Below, one piece after another: positions 37,212 through 46,865 of a stretch of DNA of 64,000 bases. Position 1 is the stretch's first letter. Each line of letters begins with the position of its first letter. Both the position numbers and the translations under genes were made by a program. The notes under the pieces are model-generated. The model was not told the DNA's origin and made no database searches. It saw nothing but the letters and a program-made list of their open reading frames with translations. Source of the DNA: Neobacillus sp. SuZ13 (GTDB lineage: Bacteria; Bacillota; Bacilli; Bacillales; Cytobacillaceae); the NCBI RefSeq assembly GCF_030123365.1, contig NZ_CP126107.1, forward strand, positions 3,678,001-3,742,000, given 5' to 3'.

Positions 37212-38303
37212 ATGACTTTGGCCATTTTTCTTATCATTGCAATTATTCTGGTTGGAATTCAAACCGCTGTTCCTTTTTTAGTCAAACGGACCGTTATATT
37301 TGGGGTCACCGTCCCAGAGAAATACCTAATGAACGAAAAGCTTACATCTTACAAAAAGGGATATGCACTACTAGTTTCCCTTCTTTCATTTGTGGTTTTA
37401 GCCGGCTATCTTCTTTGGGCACTATTAAATAACCCTTCTGAAGAACAAACTGTGCTGGTAGGGACGATCATTCAATTTGGCATCATTCTTTACAGTCTTT
37501 CCCTATATTTTTTCTATCACGGAAAAACGCTTCAATTAAAAACAAAAAATAACTGGGGAGAGGGCCTAAAACAAGTAAAAGTCACCGATTTATCCGTCCG
37601 GGCCCTGGATGAAATGCTTCCTTGGTATGTATATTTACTGCCAATCGTAATAACTGTTGGAGTCCTTGGATACACCATTCTCCAATACGACCTGTTGCCG
37701 GATCAGATTCCAACTCACTGGGGAATTAACGGTGAAGCTGATGACTTTACAGAAAAAACGCCCATGTCTGCAATCTTAATGCCGCTAACATTTTTAATTA
37801 TGCAGTTCATGTTTTTAGCCATTCATAGTGGGACCAAGAAATCCGGCATTAAATTAAGTGCTACTAATACCAGTGCTTCGCGCATGCGCCAACTCTCTTT
37901 AAGGAAAAATTCAAGCTGGTTTATGTTTATCATTAGTTTCTTGTTGACGGTTATGTTTAGTTTCTTTCAATTAAAAACGATTCATCCTGATTTATTTGCT
38001 GGAATTACTATGGCTGCAACACCAATCATTTTCCTTGTCATTACATTAGCAGGAACTATTGCATTTGCTGTAAAAGTAGGACGATCAGATAAACTCGGCA
38101 TGGATGAAACTGAAGAGGGAATAACCGATTATGATGAAGATGCCCATTGGAAAGGCGGCCTCTTTTATTTCAATCGAAAGGATCCATCGATCTTTGTTGA
38201 AAAACGATTTGGTGTTGGCTGGACGCTCAATTTTGGCAACCCGATCGGTTATCTAATTGTCTTCGTACCGTTGGTGATCATCTTAGTGATATCTTTTATT
38301 TAG
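37212..38303 (+). CDS. DUF1648/DUF5808 membrane protein
   Basis: 363 aa with about eight membrane helices. PDQIPTHWGINGEADDFTEK is the DUF1648 signature, and the C-terminal AHWKGGLFYFNRKDPSIFVEK (in part) is the DUF5808 signature. Proteins of this type are related to the SdpI immunity protein family. AAGGAGG precedes the ATG. With the YtrA-type regulator it forms a two-gene operon, plausibly induced by envelope stress or peptide antibiotics; the substrate or ligand is unknown. Confidence 0.8.
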   Translation: MTLAIFLIIAIILVGIQTAVPFLVKRTVIFGVTVPEKYLMNEKLTSYKKGYALLVSLLSFVVLAGYLLWALLNNPSEEQTVLVGTIIQFGIILYSLSLYFFYHGKTLQLKTKNNWGEGLKQVKVTDLSVRALDEMLPWYVYLLPIVITVGVLGYTILQYDLLPDQIPTHWGINGEADDFTEKTPMSAILMPLTFLIMQFMFLAIHSGTKKSGIKLSATNTSASRMRQLSLRKNSSWFMFIISFLLTVMFSFFQLKTIHPDLFAGITMAATPIIFLVITLAGTIAFAVKVGRSDKLGMDETEEGITDYDEDAHWKGGLFYFNRKDPSIFVEKRFGVGWTLNFGNPIGYLIVFVPLVIILVISFI

Positions 38304-38318
38304 ATACGGTCCATTCAG

Positions 38319-38371
38319 TGCCTGTCCCCCACTACTCAAGAGCTATAAAGTAGTGGGGGCAGGCATTTTTT
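38319..38371 (+). terminator. Intrinsic terminator
   Basis: TGCCTGTCCCCCACTACT/AGTAGTGGGGGCAGGCA with a six-T tail; a very strong stem. Confidence 0.85.
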
Positions 38372-38399
38372 CATTTCGCCACATAATTTTTTATTTGTT

Positions 38400-38428
38400 T
38401 TGACAAAATAACAAATATACTGTAAATT
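38400..38428 (+). promoter_or_regulatory. Sigma-A promoter of guaC
   Basis: TTGACA, 17-base spacer, TAAATT, about 60 bases upstream of the start codon. Confidence 0.65.
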
Positions 38429-38490
38429 AACATATGTACGAACAATAGGATTTAATTTTACTAGAATATTCGTGTTTGGGAGTGTAATTA

Positions 38491-39474
38491 ATGGATAATG
38501 TATTTGATTATGAAGATATTCAACTGATTCCTGCTAAATCTATCGTTAACAGTCGTTCTGAGTGTGATACGAGTGTCACATTTGGTGGATATACATTTAA
38601 ATTGCCAGTTGTACCTGCAAATATGCAGACGATTATAGATGAAAAGCTTGCGATTTTCTTCGCGGAAAACGGTTACTTCTATATTATGCACCGTTTCCAG
38701 CCTGAAAAGCGGATTTCCTTTATAAAGGATATGCAAGGACGTGGACTTATCGCATCTATTAGTGTCGGTGTAAAAGAGGGAGAATACGATTTCATCAACC
38801 AGCTGGCAGATGAAAAGCTAACACCTGAATTTATTACCATTGATATCGCTCATGGCCACTCAAATGCTGTAATTAATATGATTAAGCATATTAAGAAACA
38901 CTTACCTAATAGCTTTGTCATTGCCGGAAATGTCGGAACTCCAGAAGCAGTAAGAGAATTAGAGCATGCCGGTGCAGATGCAACGAAAGTAGGAATTGGA
39001 CCTGGGAAAGTATGTATTACGAAAATAAAGACAGGTTTTGGAACAGGCGGTTGGCAGTTAGCTGCTCTAAGATGGTGTGCCAAAGCGGCAAGCAAACCAA
39101 TTATAGCTGACGGCGGCATTCGTACACATGGTGATATCGCGAAATCCGTACGATTTGGAGCATCCATGGTCATGATTGGTTCTTTATTTGCGGGTCATGA
39201 AGAATCTCCTGGGGAAACAATTGAAAAGGACGGAAAGTGTGTGAAGGAATACTTCGGTTCCGCTTCGGAATTCCAAAAAGGCGAACGAAAAAATGTTGAA
39301 GGTAAAAAAATGTACGTAGAACACAAGGGCCGTTTAATCGATACATTGATCGAAATGGAACAGGATCTTCAGTCCTCTATTTCCTATGCCGGAGGCAACA
39401 AGTTAAAAGACATCCGTACGGTTGACTATGTCATCGTAAAGAATTCCATCTTTAATGGTGATAAAGTTTATTAA
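38491..39474 (+). CDS. guaC: GMP reductase
   Basis: 327 aa, close in length and pattern to B. subtilis GuaC. An IMPDH/GMPR barrel with catalytic Cys175 in [11 protein letters not shown], the [11 protein letters not shown] phosphate site and the [18 protein letters not shown] loop. No CBS domains, as expected for GMP reductase rather than IMP dehydrogenase. It converts GMP to IMP with NADPH in purine salvage. GGGAG precedes the ATG, and it has its own promoter and terminator. Confidence 0.95.
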   Translation: MDNVFDYEDIQLIPAKSIVNSRSECDTSVTFGGYTFKLPVVPANMQTIIDEKLAIFFAENGYFYIMHRFQPEKRISFIKDMQGRGLIASISVGVKEGEYDFINQLADEKLTPEFITIDIAHGHSNAVINMIKHIKKHLPNSFVIAGNVGTPEAVRELEHAGADATKVGIGPGKVCITKIKTGFGTGGWQLAALRWCAKAASKPIIADGGIRTHGDIAKSVRFGASMVMIGSLFAGHEESPGETIEKDGKCVKEYFGSASEFQKGERKNVEGKKMYVEHKGRLIDTLIEMEQDLQSSISYAGGNKLKDIRTVDYVIVKNSIFNGDKVY

Positions 39475-39480
39475 AAAGTA

Positions 39481-39530
39481 AATGCCAGTCCCCCTCACTT
39501 GGTTACCAAATGATGGGGACTGGCATTTTT
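39481..39530. terminator. Bidirectional terminator between guaC and the racemase
   Basis: AATGCCAGTCCCC/GGGGACTGGCATTTTT. It serves guaC on plus and the D-amino acid operon on minus. Confidence 0.8.
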
Positions 39531-39531
39531 G

Positions 39532-40653
39532 TTATTTTATATTCTTTGAATGAAAAGTACGGCTATACAGGGTATACTTTTCAATCCTGTCGCGATTTGG
39601 TTCATACCCGATACCCGGAAGTTTGGGAATGGTAATCATCCCATCTTCAACGATTACCTCGGGGTCGATAATATCTTCCTTCCAGTAATGGGCTGAGGCC
39701 GCTGTATCACCTGGAAGTGTAAAATTAGACAAGCTTGTGATCGCAATATTATGTGCCCTGCCAACTCCAGACTCTAGCATTCCTCCACACCAGACGGGAA
39801 TTCCATTTGCCTCGCATAGATCATGGATCCGTTTGGACTCGGTTAGTCCTCCGACACGGCCGATTTTTATGTTTATTATTTTACAACTTCCCAGTTGAAT
39901 CGCCTTTCTTACATCTTCGACACTATGGATACTTTCATCCAGACAAATCGGAGTCTCTATTTGCGCTTGGAGCTGCGCGTGGTCGATGATATCATCAAAG
40001 CCTAATGGCTGTTCAATCATGGTTAAGTTGAATTGGTCCATTGCCTTAAGAGTATCGAGATCATCTAGTGTATAAGCGGTATTTGCGTCAGCCATCAATG
40101 GAATATCCGGGTACCGTTTACGTATCTCTGCTAAAATATTTAAATCCCATCCTGGTTGAATTTTCACTTTGATGCGCTTATATCCCTCTTGCAGACTACC
40201 TTCTATCAAATTCAATAGTTCTTCGACCGTATCCTGAATGCCAATACTGACACCAACTTCGATCTTTTCTAACTTTCCTCCGAGAGCGGCAGAAAGACTT
40301 ATTCCCTGCTGTTTAGCATATGCATCCCAGATTGCCCCTTCCAGAGCAGCCTTCGCCATGTAATTTCCTCGAATATGATGGAACCGTTCGGAAACCTCAT
40401 CCGGATGAGAAATCGGCTCTTTCAGAAGAAGGGGAATTAAAAAATCCTCCATCATATGCCAATTGGTTTTGACTGTTTCTTCCTTATAGGTGGCATCGAT
40501 CGCAGCAACAGATTCGGCCCATCCCGAAATGCCATCCTTCGTTAGGACTTCCACTAAAATAAAATCTTTATCATATTCCGTTCCAACCGCTGTTGTAAAA
40601 GGGTGTAAAAGATCCATTTTCATATGTCGTAATACGATTCGTTGTATTTCCAT
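39532..40653 (-). CDS. N-succinylamino acid racemase / o-succinylbenzoate synthase family
   Basis: 373 aa, enolase superfamily (MLE subgroup). The catalytic set is Lys162-x-Lys164, Asp189, Glu214, Asp239 and Lys263, the same spacing as known N-acylamino acid racemases. Some members also act as OSBS in menaquinone synthesis. Here no men genes are near. The gene follows a GNAT acyltransferase in an operon with an M20 amidohydrolase and an amino acid ABC transporter. That set matches the described pathway in which D-amino acids are N-succinylated, racemized and desuccinylated to L-amino acids. The racemase role is therefore favoured. It is the last gene of the operon. Confidence 0.85.
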   Translation of the reverse strand: MEIQRIVLRHMKMDLLHPFTTAVGTEYDKDFILVEVLTKDGISGWAESVAAIDATYKEETVKTNWHMMEDFLIPLLLKEPISHPDEVSERFHHIRGNYMAKAALEGAIWDAYAKQQGISLSAALGGKLEKIEVGVSIGIQDTVEELLNLIEGSLQEGYKRIKVKIQPGWDLNILAEIRKRYPDIPLMADANTAYTLDDLDTLKAMDQFNLTMIEQPLGFDDIIDHAQLQAQIETPICLDESIHSVEDVRKAIQLGSCKIINIKIGRVGGLTESKRIHDLCEANGIPVWCGGMLESGVGRAHNIAITSLSNFTLPGDTAASAHYWKEDIIDPEVIVEDGMITIPKLPGIGYEPNRDRIEKYTLYSRTFHSKNIK

Positions 40654-40675
40654 TCTATCTATCCCTCACTTCGTT

Positions 40676-41497
40676 TTAAGTATGTTTCTTAGTTAATACA
40701 TAGTGATGGAGGTAAGGAAGATTACTCTTTCGTAATGCCGTAACCGTCCATCCTTTGCTTAAATAATAGGTAAAAACTTCGCGCGTTTTCAGACGCCAAT
40801 CCAATGCAGTTTCTAAATCATTCGCTTTTATGGTTTGGAATTGATTCGGAACAGGTACATACAGGACATTTACATTCCATTCGTGATCAAGTAACACAGC
40901 TTTCGGAACCGGGAAGCCCTGAGCATCTACTTCCACTTGAATCAATAGGGGCACTTCTTCGACTTTAGCAGAATCTTCCGATAGCTTCGGCGTTTCCCCA
41001 GCAATGTCCCATTCCACTAAAAAACGATCAGATGGTAAGCCTGCATTCAGAATATCAGGCATTTCACCGTAACAATTTTCAATATACTGCGTACAAACTC
41101 CACCTAATTTGCTTAAATTAAGATATCCATTAACCGTTTCTAGTGGATCATATGTCCACACGATTAATCGGTAGCCCTTACTAAGAGCTTCTTCTCGCTG
41201 CCTTAATTTTAATTTTTCACCGATGCCCATTTTTTGAAAATCTGGGTGAATGCCCATACTGTGTGAGCAAAGATATATGGTTGTCCCATTAAATCCAGGA
41301 AAGCTATATTGAAATCCAATTAATCGTGGGCCAGAAAAAGCGCCAATCACCAGCCCGCCATTTTTTACAACGGCAATGCTATGATTCACTGGGACCGGAT
41401 CTTCATCCGCCCAAATAAGACTTTCTAAATCTCTCACGGCAGTCAATTCCTCTGCCGAATGTAACATACGAATCGTAATCGGTTCTAATAAATCCAT
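40676..41497 (-). CDS. GNAT-family N-acyltransferase, probable D-amino acid N-succinyltransferase
   Basis: 273 aa. The GNAT fold is visible with the acyl-CoA loop region HPDFQKMGIGEKLKLRQRE (about 95-113). AGGAGG lies upstream of the ATG. In the known pathway a GNAT protein with this genomic partner transfers succinyl from succinyl-CoA to the amino group of D-amino acids. The substrate here is inferred only from the racemase and M20 neighbours. It lies 27 bases after the ABC ATPase stop and 22 bases before the racemase start. Confidence 0.75.
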   Translation of the reverse strand: MDLLEPITIRMLHSAEELTAVRDLESLIWADEDPVPVNHSIAVVKNGGLVIGAFSGPRLIGFQYSFPGFNGTTIYLCSHSMGIHPDFQKMGIGEKLKLRQREEALSKGYRLIVWTYDPLETVNGYLNLSKLGGVCTQYIENCYGEMPDILNAGLPSDRFLVEWDIAGETPKLSEDSAKVEEVPLLIQVEVDAQGFPVPKAVLLDHEWNVNVLYVPVPNQFQTIKANDLETALDWRLKTREVFTYYLSKGWTVTALRKSNLPYLHHYVLTKKHT

Positions 41498-41524
41498 CTT
41501 GAGTAACGCACCTCCTGCACTTGA

Positions 41525-42280
41525 TTAGATGACACTTTTAAGAAAACTTTTTAAACGATCACTATTTGGATTGCTGAATAGTTGAAGTGGCGGTCCTTGT
41601 TCCTCAATGACACCGTCACACATATAAATAACTCGATCAGCTACTTCTCTAGCAAACTTCATCTCGTGTGTTACGATCAGCATCGTCATTCCTTCTTCGG
41701 CTAACCCCTTCATAACATTGAGAACCTCACTAACTAGTTCTGGGTCTAACGCAGAAGTCGGTTCATCAAAGAGCATAATTTTCGGATTCATGGCCATCGC
41801 CCGTGCAATCGCGACCCGCTGCTGCTGACCACCGGAAAGCTTCCTTGGGTATACATCCTTTTTATCTTTAAGACCGACTCTTTCGAGGAGGACTAAAGCC
41901 TGTTCGACAGCTTCTGCTTTAGACTTCTTTAACGCCTGAATAGGCGCCTCTATAATATTTTGTAAGACGGTAAGGTGCGGGAATAGGTTAAATTGTTGAA
42001 ATACCATGCCCACTTCCCGTCTAATTTGTTGAATACTACGCGAAGAATAGTTTAATTCCATTCCATCAATCGTAATTCGACCAGAAGACAGGGTCTCAAG
42101 CCCGTTCAGACAGCGGAGGAGCGTACTTTTACCCGAGCCGCTTGACCCAATCAGAGCAACAACCTCGCCAGGATACACCTGTAAATTAATCCCTTTTAAA
42201 ACTTCTAGCTGATGGAAACTTTTATGGACTTTTTCAATTTCAATAATAGGATGAAGATGATCTTTCACATGATTTGACAC
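41525..42280 (-). CDS. Amino acid ABC transporter ATPase (GlnQ type)
   Basis: 251 aa. It has Walker [11 protein letters not shown]-loop FQQFNLF, signature LSGGQQQR, Walker [12 protein letters not shown] and H-loop VTHEM, all characteristic of polar amino acid importers. It powers uptake with the permease and binding protein directly upstream (17 and 12 base gaps). Confidence 0.95.
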   Translation of the reverse strand: MSNHVKDHLHPIIEIEKVHKSFHQLEVLKGINLQVYPGEVVALIGSSGSGKSTLLRCLNGLETLSSGRITIDGMELNYSSRSIQQIRREVGMVFQQFNLFPHLTVLQNIIEAPIQALKKSKAEAVEQALVLLERVGLKDKKDVYPRKLSGGQQQRVAIARAMAMNPKIMLFDEPTSALDPELVSEVLNVMKGLAEEGMTMLIVTHEMKFAREVADRVIYMCDGVIEEQGPPLQLFSNPNSDRLKSFLKSVI

Positions 42281-42297
42281 ATTAGGTCCTCCCTTGA

Positions 42298-42954
42298 CTA
42301 ACGTTCGCTGATCGACAACTTAAATTCTACTTTTCTTAAGAAAAACGAGAAGATCGTGGTCATCACTAAGTAAAGAATGGCAGCTGTAATATAGAATTCA
42401 ATAAATGCATAATTCGTTGACGCAAATCTTTGTGAAGTCATCATCAATTCTGAAACGGTAACAAGCGACGCAAGCGATGAATCTTTTAATAGTGTGATAG
42501 ATTCATTTCCAATCGCAGGGATACTTACTCTTAGCGCCTGCGGGAGAATAATTCTTCTCATAATTGTGGGATAACCCAGTCCAAGTGACTGAGCTGCTTC
42601 CATCTGCCCTTTTGGGATGGACAAGATCCCTCCTCTTAAAATTTCAGCAATATAGGCTCCGGCGTTTATTCCTAACGCCAGCACTGACGCGGTAAAGGGA
42701 TCTAGTTCAATCCCGAGTTGCGGAAGGCCGAAGTAAACAAGAAATAGTTGCACCAACAGCGGGGTCCCCCTAAGGACCCAAATATAAAAGTCGGCGAACA
42801 ATGACAAAATCTTAAACTTTGAAATCTTCAAGATTACAATGATAATTCCCATCACTAACCCAAGGATTAAGGAAAGAATCGAGATTTCAAGGGTCATGAT
42901 CGATGCCTTGAGTAAAAATGGAATGTATTCAGTTACAAGAGAAAAATCTAACAT
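42298..42954 (-). CDS. Amino acid ABC transporter permease (HisM/GlnP type)
   Basis: 218 aa with about five membrane helices. The EAA-loop region [21 protein letters not shown] is typical of the HisMQ family. It probably works as a homodimer, as no second permease gene is present. It lies between the binding protein and ATPase genes in the same operon. Confidence 0.95.
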   Translation of the reverse strand: MLDFSLVTEYIPFLLKASIMTLEISILSLILGLVMGIIIVILKISKFKILSLFADFYIWVLRGTPLLVQLFLVYFGLPQLGIELDPFTASVLALGINAGAYIAEILRGGILSIPKGQMEAAQSLGLGYPTIMRRIILPQALRVSIPAIGNESITLLKDSSLASLVTVSELMMTSQRFASTNYAFIEFYITAAILYLVMTTIFSFFLRKVEFKLSISER

Positions 42955-42966
42955 ATCTTTCGCTCC

Positions 42967-43755
42967 TTATCGGATGTCTTTTCCAAACCATTTTTTACTA
43001 ATTTCTTCGTATTTACCGTCTTTTTGCATTTCGGCGATCACCTTATTGATTTCTTTACGGAAATCATTATCTTCTTTGCGAATCGTCATGCCCGCTAATT
43101 CAGTATTTAATAGTCCGGCAATTGCTACTAAACTATAATTCTGATCGAGGATAATTTTGGCACCGACGCCTTGGTCTGTTGAAACACCATCAAGACGTCC
43201 ATTTACTAAGTCTTCAAAAGCAAGAAAATCATTCTTATACAGTTTCACGTCGGCCCCAAGCTTGGTTACCTCTTCTGCTGCAGTAGTTGAGATCGTTACT
43301 CCAATCTTTTTCCCTTTCATGCCTTTTGGGTCTTTTATCGAAGAATCTTTTGGAACAAACAACTGATTACCAGTGGTAAAATAAGGGTCGCTAAACGATA
43401 CTTTCTTCTTTCTTTCCTCGGTAATCGCCATATCTGAAATGATAATATCAAACTTTTTCCCCGTTAATGCAGGGATCATACTATCCCAGGGGTTTGAGAC
43501 TAAAACCGCTTTCACACCAAGTCTTTTTGCCACTTCTTGAGCAATATCCACGTCAAATCCTTCTAACTCATTGCTTTTATTAATGTAGTTATATGGAGGG
43601 TACGCTCCCTCAAGGGCAATCTTCATTTCTCCCTTATCCTTAATCGACTTAAGTGTATCTCCTTTTGCTGAACCGCTGGCATCCTTGCTACCACCGCACG
43701 CAGCCATGATCAGGACTAGACACGCTATACACAAACCAGCCATAAACTTTTTCAT
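42967..43755 (-). CDS. Amino acid ABC transporter substrate-binding lipoprotein
   Basis: 262 aa. A signal peptide with lipobox LIMAACGG directs lipid anchoring at Cys20. The SBP family 3 domain (GEMKIALEGAYPPYNYIN, then LEGFDVDIAQEVAKRLG) binds polar amino acids outside the membrane. In this operon the ligand could be a D-amino acid or N-acylated amino acid. A good ribosome binding site (GGGGG) precedes the ATG. Confidence 0.95.
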   Translation of the reverse strand: MKKFMAGLCIACLVLIMAACGGSKDASGSAKGDTLKSIKDKGEMKIALEGAYPPYNYINKSNELEGFDVDIAQEVAKRLGVKAVLVSNPWDSMIPALTGKKFDIIISDMAITEERKKKVSFSDPYFTTGNQLFVPKDSSIKDPKGMKGKKIGVTISTTAAEEVTKLGADVKLYKNDFLAFEDLVNGRLDGVSTDQGVGAKIILDQNYSLVAIAGLLNTELAGMTIRKEDNDFRKEINKVIAEMQKDGKYEEISKKWFGKDIR

Positions 43756-43767
43756 CTTAATCCCCCA

Positions 43768-44919
43768 TTACCGTTTATTTTTATGATTATTTGAAGCAGC
43801 CTTATAAACTAGACATGATAATATTTTCGTTCCATAGAGGAGCGCTTCTTGATTAAATTCCATCTCCGGGTGATGAAGACCAGGACGCAAGTCACAGCCA
43901 AGTCCAATCATGGTCGCCTTTATTCCCGGATTTTGAAGGGTATAGAAATGAAAATCTTCACCCCCTTGTGAAATACAGTTGTCCACCACATTTTCTTCTC
44001 CCATGACAGTGGCCGCAGCCTCCTTTGCCATCTTAATCGCTTCATTATTTAATCTTGCGGCTGGAACAAATTCTTCCACAGAGGCGCTTATTCTTGTCCC
44101 AGTAAGAGCACCTACTTTCTCAAGCAAATCTAATGCTCTGGACTGCAGCTCTTCCATGTCTTCATTTGTTGCTGCCCGTAAATCTAATATAAAATTTGCC
44201 GTTTCAGGAATGACATTGGAGGAATTTCCCCCAGCATGTAAACCCGTCATTTTTATCGAAAAAGAATCAGGGTTTTTTAAACGAATGTTTTGCAAGGCTT
44301 GGATTACGTAAGATGCCGCTTCGATCGAATTGTTACCATCCTGGGGCCGCGATGCATGGGCTTGTTTCCCCTTAATGACTCCGTAAATGGTGGTACAGGA
44401 ACTATGCACGATGGCAGGAGCGGCTTTCCCCATCGGAACTTCCATCCAGGGTCGTAGATGTACACCAAATAAGTAGTGGACACCTTCCAATGCTCCATCT
44501 TGCATCATTTGTAGTGCACCTTCGCCTTTCTCCTCTGCTGGTTGGAAAATGAAACGAACCGGCTTTGATCGTTCTGGTTTACAAGCCGCAAAAGCCAAGG
44601 CAGTATGTAGTACCATCGTGCTGTGGGCATCATGGCCACAGGAATGATTGGGTTGGACCTTCCCTTTCACTTCTTGTAATAGGGCATCCAGATCCGCGCG
44701 TAAAGCAACGATTTCGTCGCCTTCACCTGGTATATCAGCAATAATTCCATAGTGACCAGCGAAGGTCTTAAATGATATCCCCGCTCTTGTTAACACTTCC
44801 TGAATATATTGGGAAGTCTTTTGTTCTTGCCAGCTAGGTTCAGCCAATTGGTGCAGGTCAGCATAAGTCTTTAAAATGGCTGTCTCCTGCTCATTTATAA
44901 AATGAATAAGCTGGTTCAT
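43768..44919 (-). CDS. M20D amidohydrolase, probable N-succinyl-L-amino acid desuccinylase
   Basis: 383 aa. Dinuclear-metal motifs are visible: RADLDALL, HSCGHDAH, PAEEKGEGA and the late GGEDFHFY and LHHPEMEF. The family removes acyl groups from amino acids and aminoacyl peptides. With the racemase and GNAT of the same operon it would release L-amino acids from N-succinyl-L-amino acids, making the D-to-L conversion irreversible. It is the second gene, after the RpiR regulator. Activity on N-acetyl or aromatic acyl groups cannot be excluded. Confidence 0.85.
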   Translation of the reverse strand: MNQLIHFINEQETAILKTYADLHQLAEPSWQEQKTSQYIQEVLTRAGISFKTFAGHYGIIADIPGEGDEIVALRADLDALLQEVKGKVQPNHSCGHDAHSTMVLHTALAFAACKPERSKPVRFIFQPAEEKGEGALQMMQDGALEGVHYLFGVHLRPWMEVPMGKAAPAIVHSSCTTIYGVIKGKQAHASRPQDGNNSIEAASYVIQALQNIRLKNPDSFSIKMTGLHAGGNSSNVIPETANFILDLRAATNEDMEELQSRALDLLEKVGALTGTRISASVEEFVPAARLNNEAIKMAKEAAATVMGEENVVDNCISQGGEDFHFYTLQNPGIKATMIGLGCDLRPGLHHPEMEFNQEALLYGTKILSCLVYKAASNNHKNKR

Positions 44920-44945
44920 TGAATTTCTCCTCTCCTAACAAGTGT

Positions 44946-45797
44946 TCATTCAATAAAAACATGGTAATTCGTGTAAAGCTCTTCTAATTTCTGCTGCCGA
45001 GCTTGAATCCGCTGAGAATCTTTCACCTTCATCCCGGCAATGATAAAATCCAACAATATAATGGCTGGTGTAATGGAATGGGCGGCCGATTCTGAATCTT
45101 CCTCCGTGGTTAATGTAAGGTCAGCGATTCGACCAATGGGAGACAATAAACGATCGGTCACGCAAATTAAAGGAATCCCCTGTTTTTTGGCACACTCTGC
45201 AATATGCAAGGTTTCCTTCGAATAGCGCGGAAACGAGATAATAAATAAAACAGAACGCTCACTTAAATCCCCCAACCGCTCGTAGATTTCTCCAGTTGAT
45301 GGGCAGAGTGTGACTTGATCCCGAAGAGAATGGAGCTGGAAAGAAAACCAGTGTGCCGGTGCATAGGATGCACCCATTCCCAAAATGAAGATTCGATCGG
45401 CATTGATTAATTCATTAACAACCTTCCATAGTTCTGTTTCATTCAGTTGATGATTGGTTTGCCGCTGGGAAAGAATTTCTTTTTCCAGGATCTCTGTAAA
45501 GAGAGACGTGTGCTCTTCCTCTTTCCTTTCTACTTGCGGATCTGAACTAAATGGATGCAAACTTTTGTTTACGATTTGCTGTTGAATGTAATTCTGCATT
45601 TCACTGAAACCATTAAATCCTAATGCGTAGGAAAGACGGATGACGGTGGTTTCACTAACTTCTACCTTCCGTCCAATCATCATCGCTGTGCTAAAAGCAG
45701 ATTCATCCAGTTTTTCTATCAAATGTTTGGCAACTTTTTTTTGCCCAGGTGACAAGGTATCATATTTTTCTTTAATAATCCTTTCAAAACTTTTCAT
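44946..45797 (-). CDS. RpiR/MurR-family transcription regulator
   Basis: 283 aa from an ATG with GGAGGG upstream. An N-terminal helix-turn-helix (about 1-75, VSETTVIRLSYALGFNGF) precedes a SIS domain (about 120-260), which binds phosphosugars or related ligands. It is the first gene of the seven-gene operon and probably senses its substrate or an intermediate. SIS-domain regulators linked to amino acid genes are less common than those linked to sugars. Confidence 0.9.
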   Translation of the reverse strand: MKSFERIIKEKYDTLSPGQKKVAKHLIEKLDESAFSTAMMIGRKVEVSETTVIRLSYALGFNGFSEMQNYIQQQIVNKSLHPFSSDPQVERKEEEHTSLFTEILEKEILSQRQTNHQLNETELWKVVNELINADRIFILGMGASYAPAHWFSFQLHSLRDQVTLCPSTGEIYERLGDLSERSVLFIISFPRYSKETLHIAECAKKQGIPLICVTDRLLSPIGRIADLTLTTEEDSESAAHSITPAIILLDFIIAGMKVKDSQRIQARQQKLEELYTNYHVFIE

Positions 45798-45807
45798 ACG
45801 GCCCTCC

Positions 45808-45852
45808 AAAATGTGCAGTTAATACTTCATTTTTTATAAATGTTGCAGTAAC
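45808..45852 (-). promoter_or_regulatory. Candidate operator of the RpiR regulator
   Basis: Two direct copies of AAATGT(T)GCAGT(T)AA begin 30 bases apart (45808 and 45838), between the start codon and a -10-like TATAAT on the minus strand (45869-45874). About three helical turns separate them, which suits a tandem or dimeric regulator. Confidence 0.5.
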
Positions 45853-46060
45853 TTCTTTATTGTTTTTTATTATACATCATTTCTTGAATATTTAGAAATA
45901 TTTTTTATTAAAAACTACTTTTTTATAGCATGTTCGGAAAAATGAATTTGTATCGAATGTGTGTGAACAACTGAAAACCATGTTTAGTAGAAATACAGTT
46001 TAATTCGCTCCATAGCAATCAAGTTAGCTGTATATCAAAGTAGTCTGCAATGTAATAAAA

Positions 46061-46103
46061 AAACACCCACAAACGTTGATTAAACGCATTTTGTGAGTGT
46101 TTT
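46061..46103. terminator. Terminator-like hairpin, copy 2 of the CACTCACAAA family
   Basis: AACACCCACAAA and TTTTGTGAGTGTTTT pair, with A-run and T-run on either side. It is related to the hairpin at 10801-10838. Confidence 0.65.
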
Positions 46104-46121
46104 ATATTTTATGGAAAATCC

Positions 46122-46171
46122 GAGTCAGTCCCCCGGCACGTTAAAGCATTAACATACTGGGGGACTGACCC
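46122..46171. repeat. GTCAGTCCCC-type inverted repeat, copy 3
   Basis: GAGTCAGTCCCCC and GGGGGACTGAC flank a 25-base loop with CACGTTAAAGCATTAAC. It lies 18 bases after the CACTCACAAA-type hairpin, as at 10.8 kb. Confidence 0.65.
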
Positions 46172-46226
46172 TAAAGGTTTTAATATATTGAAATAGGTTA
46201 TTATGAAGGATTCTTAATGGAGAGTT

Positions 46227-46757
46227 TTAGCTATTTTTCAACTTATGAATTTCCCTGGAGTGTTCGGAAATCATCCGGTCATAATATTCAAGGTCATATT
46301 TTGTAGCCATAGAATTTTTGATATCTTTCACATCATCTATAACAATGTCTACTTTCGTTGCCATTGCATCCATTCTTTCGTTTGTTTCGGAAAGCTTTAC
46401 ATTCGTGGCTGCTACTGTATTAATTAATTGTTGTAATAAATCCCCTTGTCTTTTTTGTTCAGTATTTAATCTTAGATCCATGTCAGTTATCTTTTGATCC
46501 GTTCCAGTGATTCTTTGGTCCATGTCAGTTATCTTCTGATCCATGACATTGATTCTTTGGTCCATGTCAGTTATCTTTTGATCCATGACAGTGATTCTTT
46601 GGTCCATGCCAGTTATCTTTTGACCCATGCTAGTGATTCTTTGATCCATGTCAGTTATCTTTTGATCCATGCCAGTGATTCTTTGGTCAATCGTGTTTAC
46701 TTTTTGGTCCAAGGAATCAAGTTTGTCCAATATCAATTTGAGTGTTTTTTCCATCAT
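46227..46757 (-). CDS. Heptad-repeat coiled-coil protein
   Basis: About 176 aa. Residues 10-95 are almost perfect seven-residue repeats of the type MDQKITD/MDQRITG, alternating Lys and Arg, predicted as one continuous parallel coiled coil. The C-terminal 75 residues are a less regular helix (LLQQLINTVAATNVKLSETN, then a lysine-rich stretch). The repeats are encoded by a 42-base tandem unit. The protein could form a long rod. Its function is unknown. AGAAGGG precedes the start. Confidence 0.75.
   Translation of the reverse strand: MMEKTLKLILDKLDSLDQKVNTIDQRITGMDQKITDMDQRITSMGQKITGMDQRITVMDQKITDMDQRINVMDQKITDMDQRITGTDQKITDMDLRLNTEQKRQGDLLQQLINTVAATNVKLSETNERMDAMATKVDIVIDDVKDIKNSMATKYDLEYYDRMISEHSREIHKLKNS
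46480..46700. repeat. 42-bp (2 x 21) tandem repeat inside the coiled-coil gene
   Basis: The plus strand repeats GTCAGTTATCTTTTGATCCA then TGNCAGTGATTCTTTGGTCC with small changes, about five times. Such arrays change copy number by slippage without breaking the reading frame. Confidence 0.8.
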
Positions 46758-46865
46758 TCTCACACCCTTCTTTTATTGGTTATATTATAGCAGGTTTATG
46801 TAGATATTTGTCGAGGGTTTCAAATTACTGTTCAACCTGGAAGGTAAACTGATAACGTCTCAATC

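Noticed and set aside
39532..40653. Menaquinone menC
   Set aside because: The family includes OSBS, but no men genes are near and the GNAT/M20 context favours the racemase role.
46480..46700. CRISPR-like array
   Set aside because: The repeats are directly adjacent, in frame and encode heptads; there are no spacers. No CRISPR array was seen anywhere in the window.
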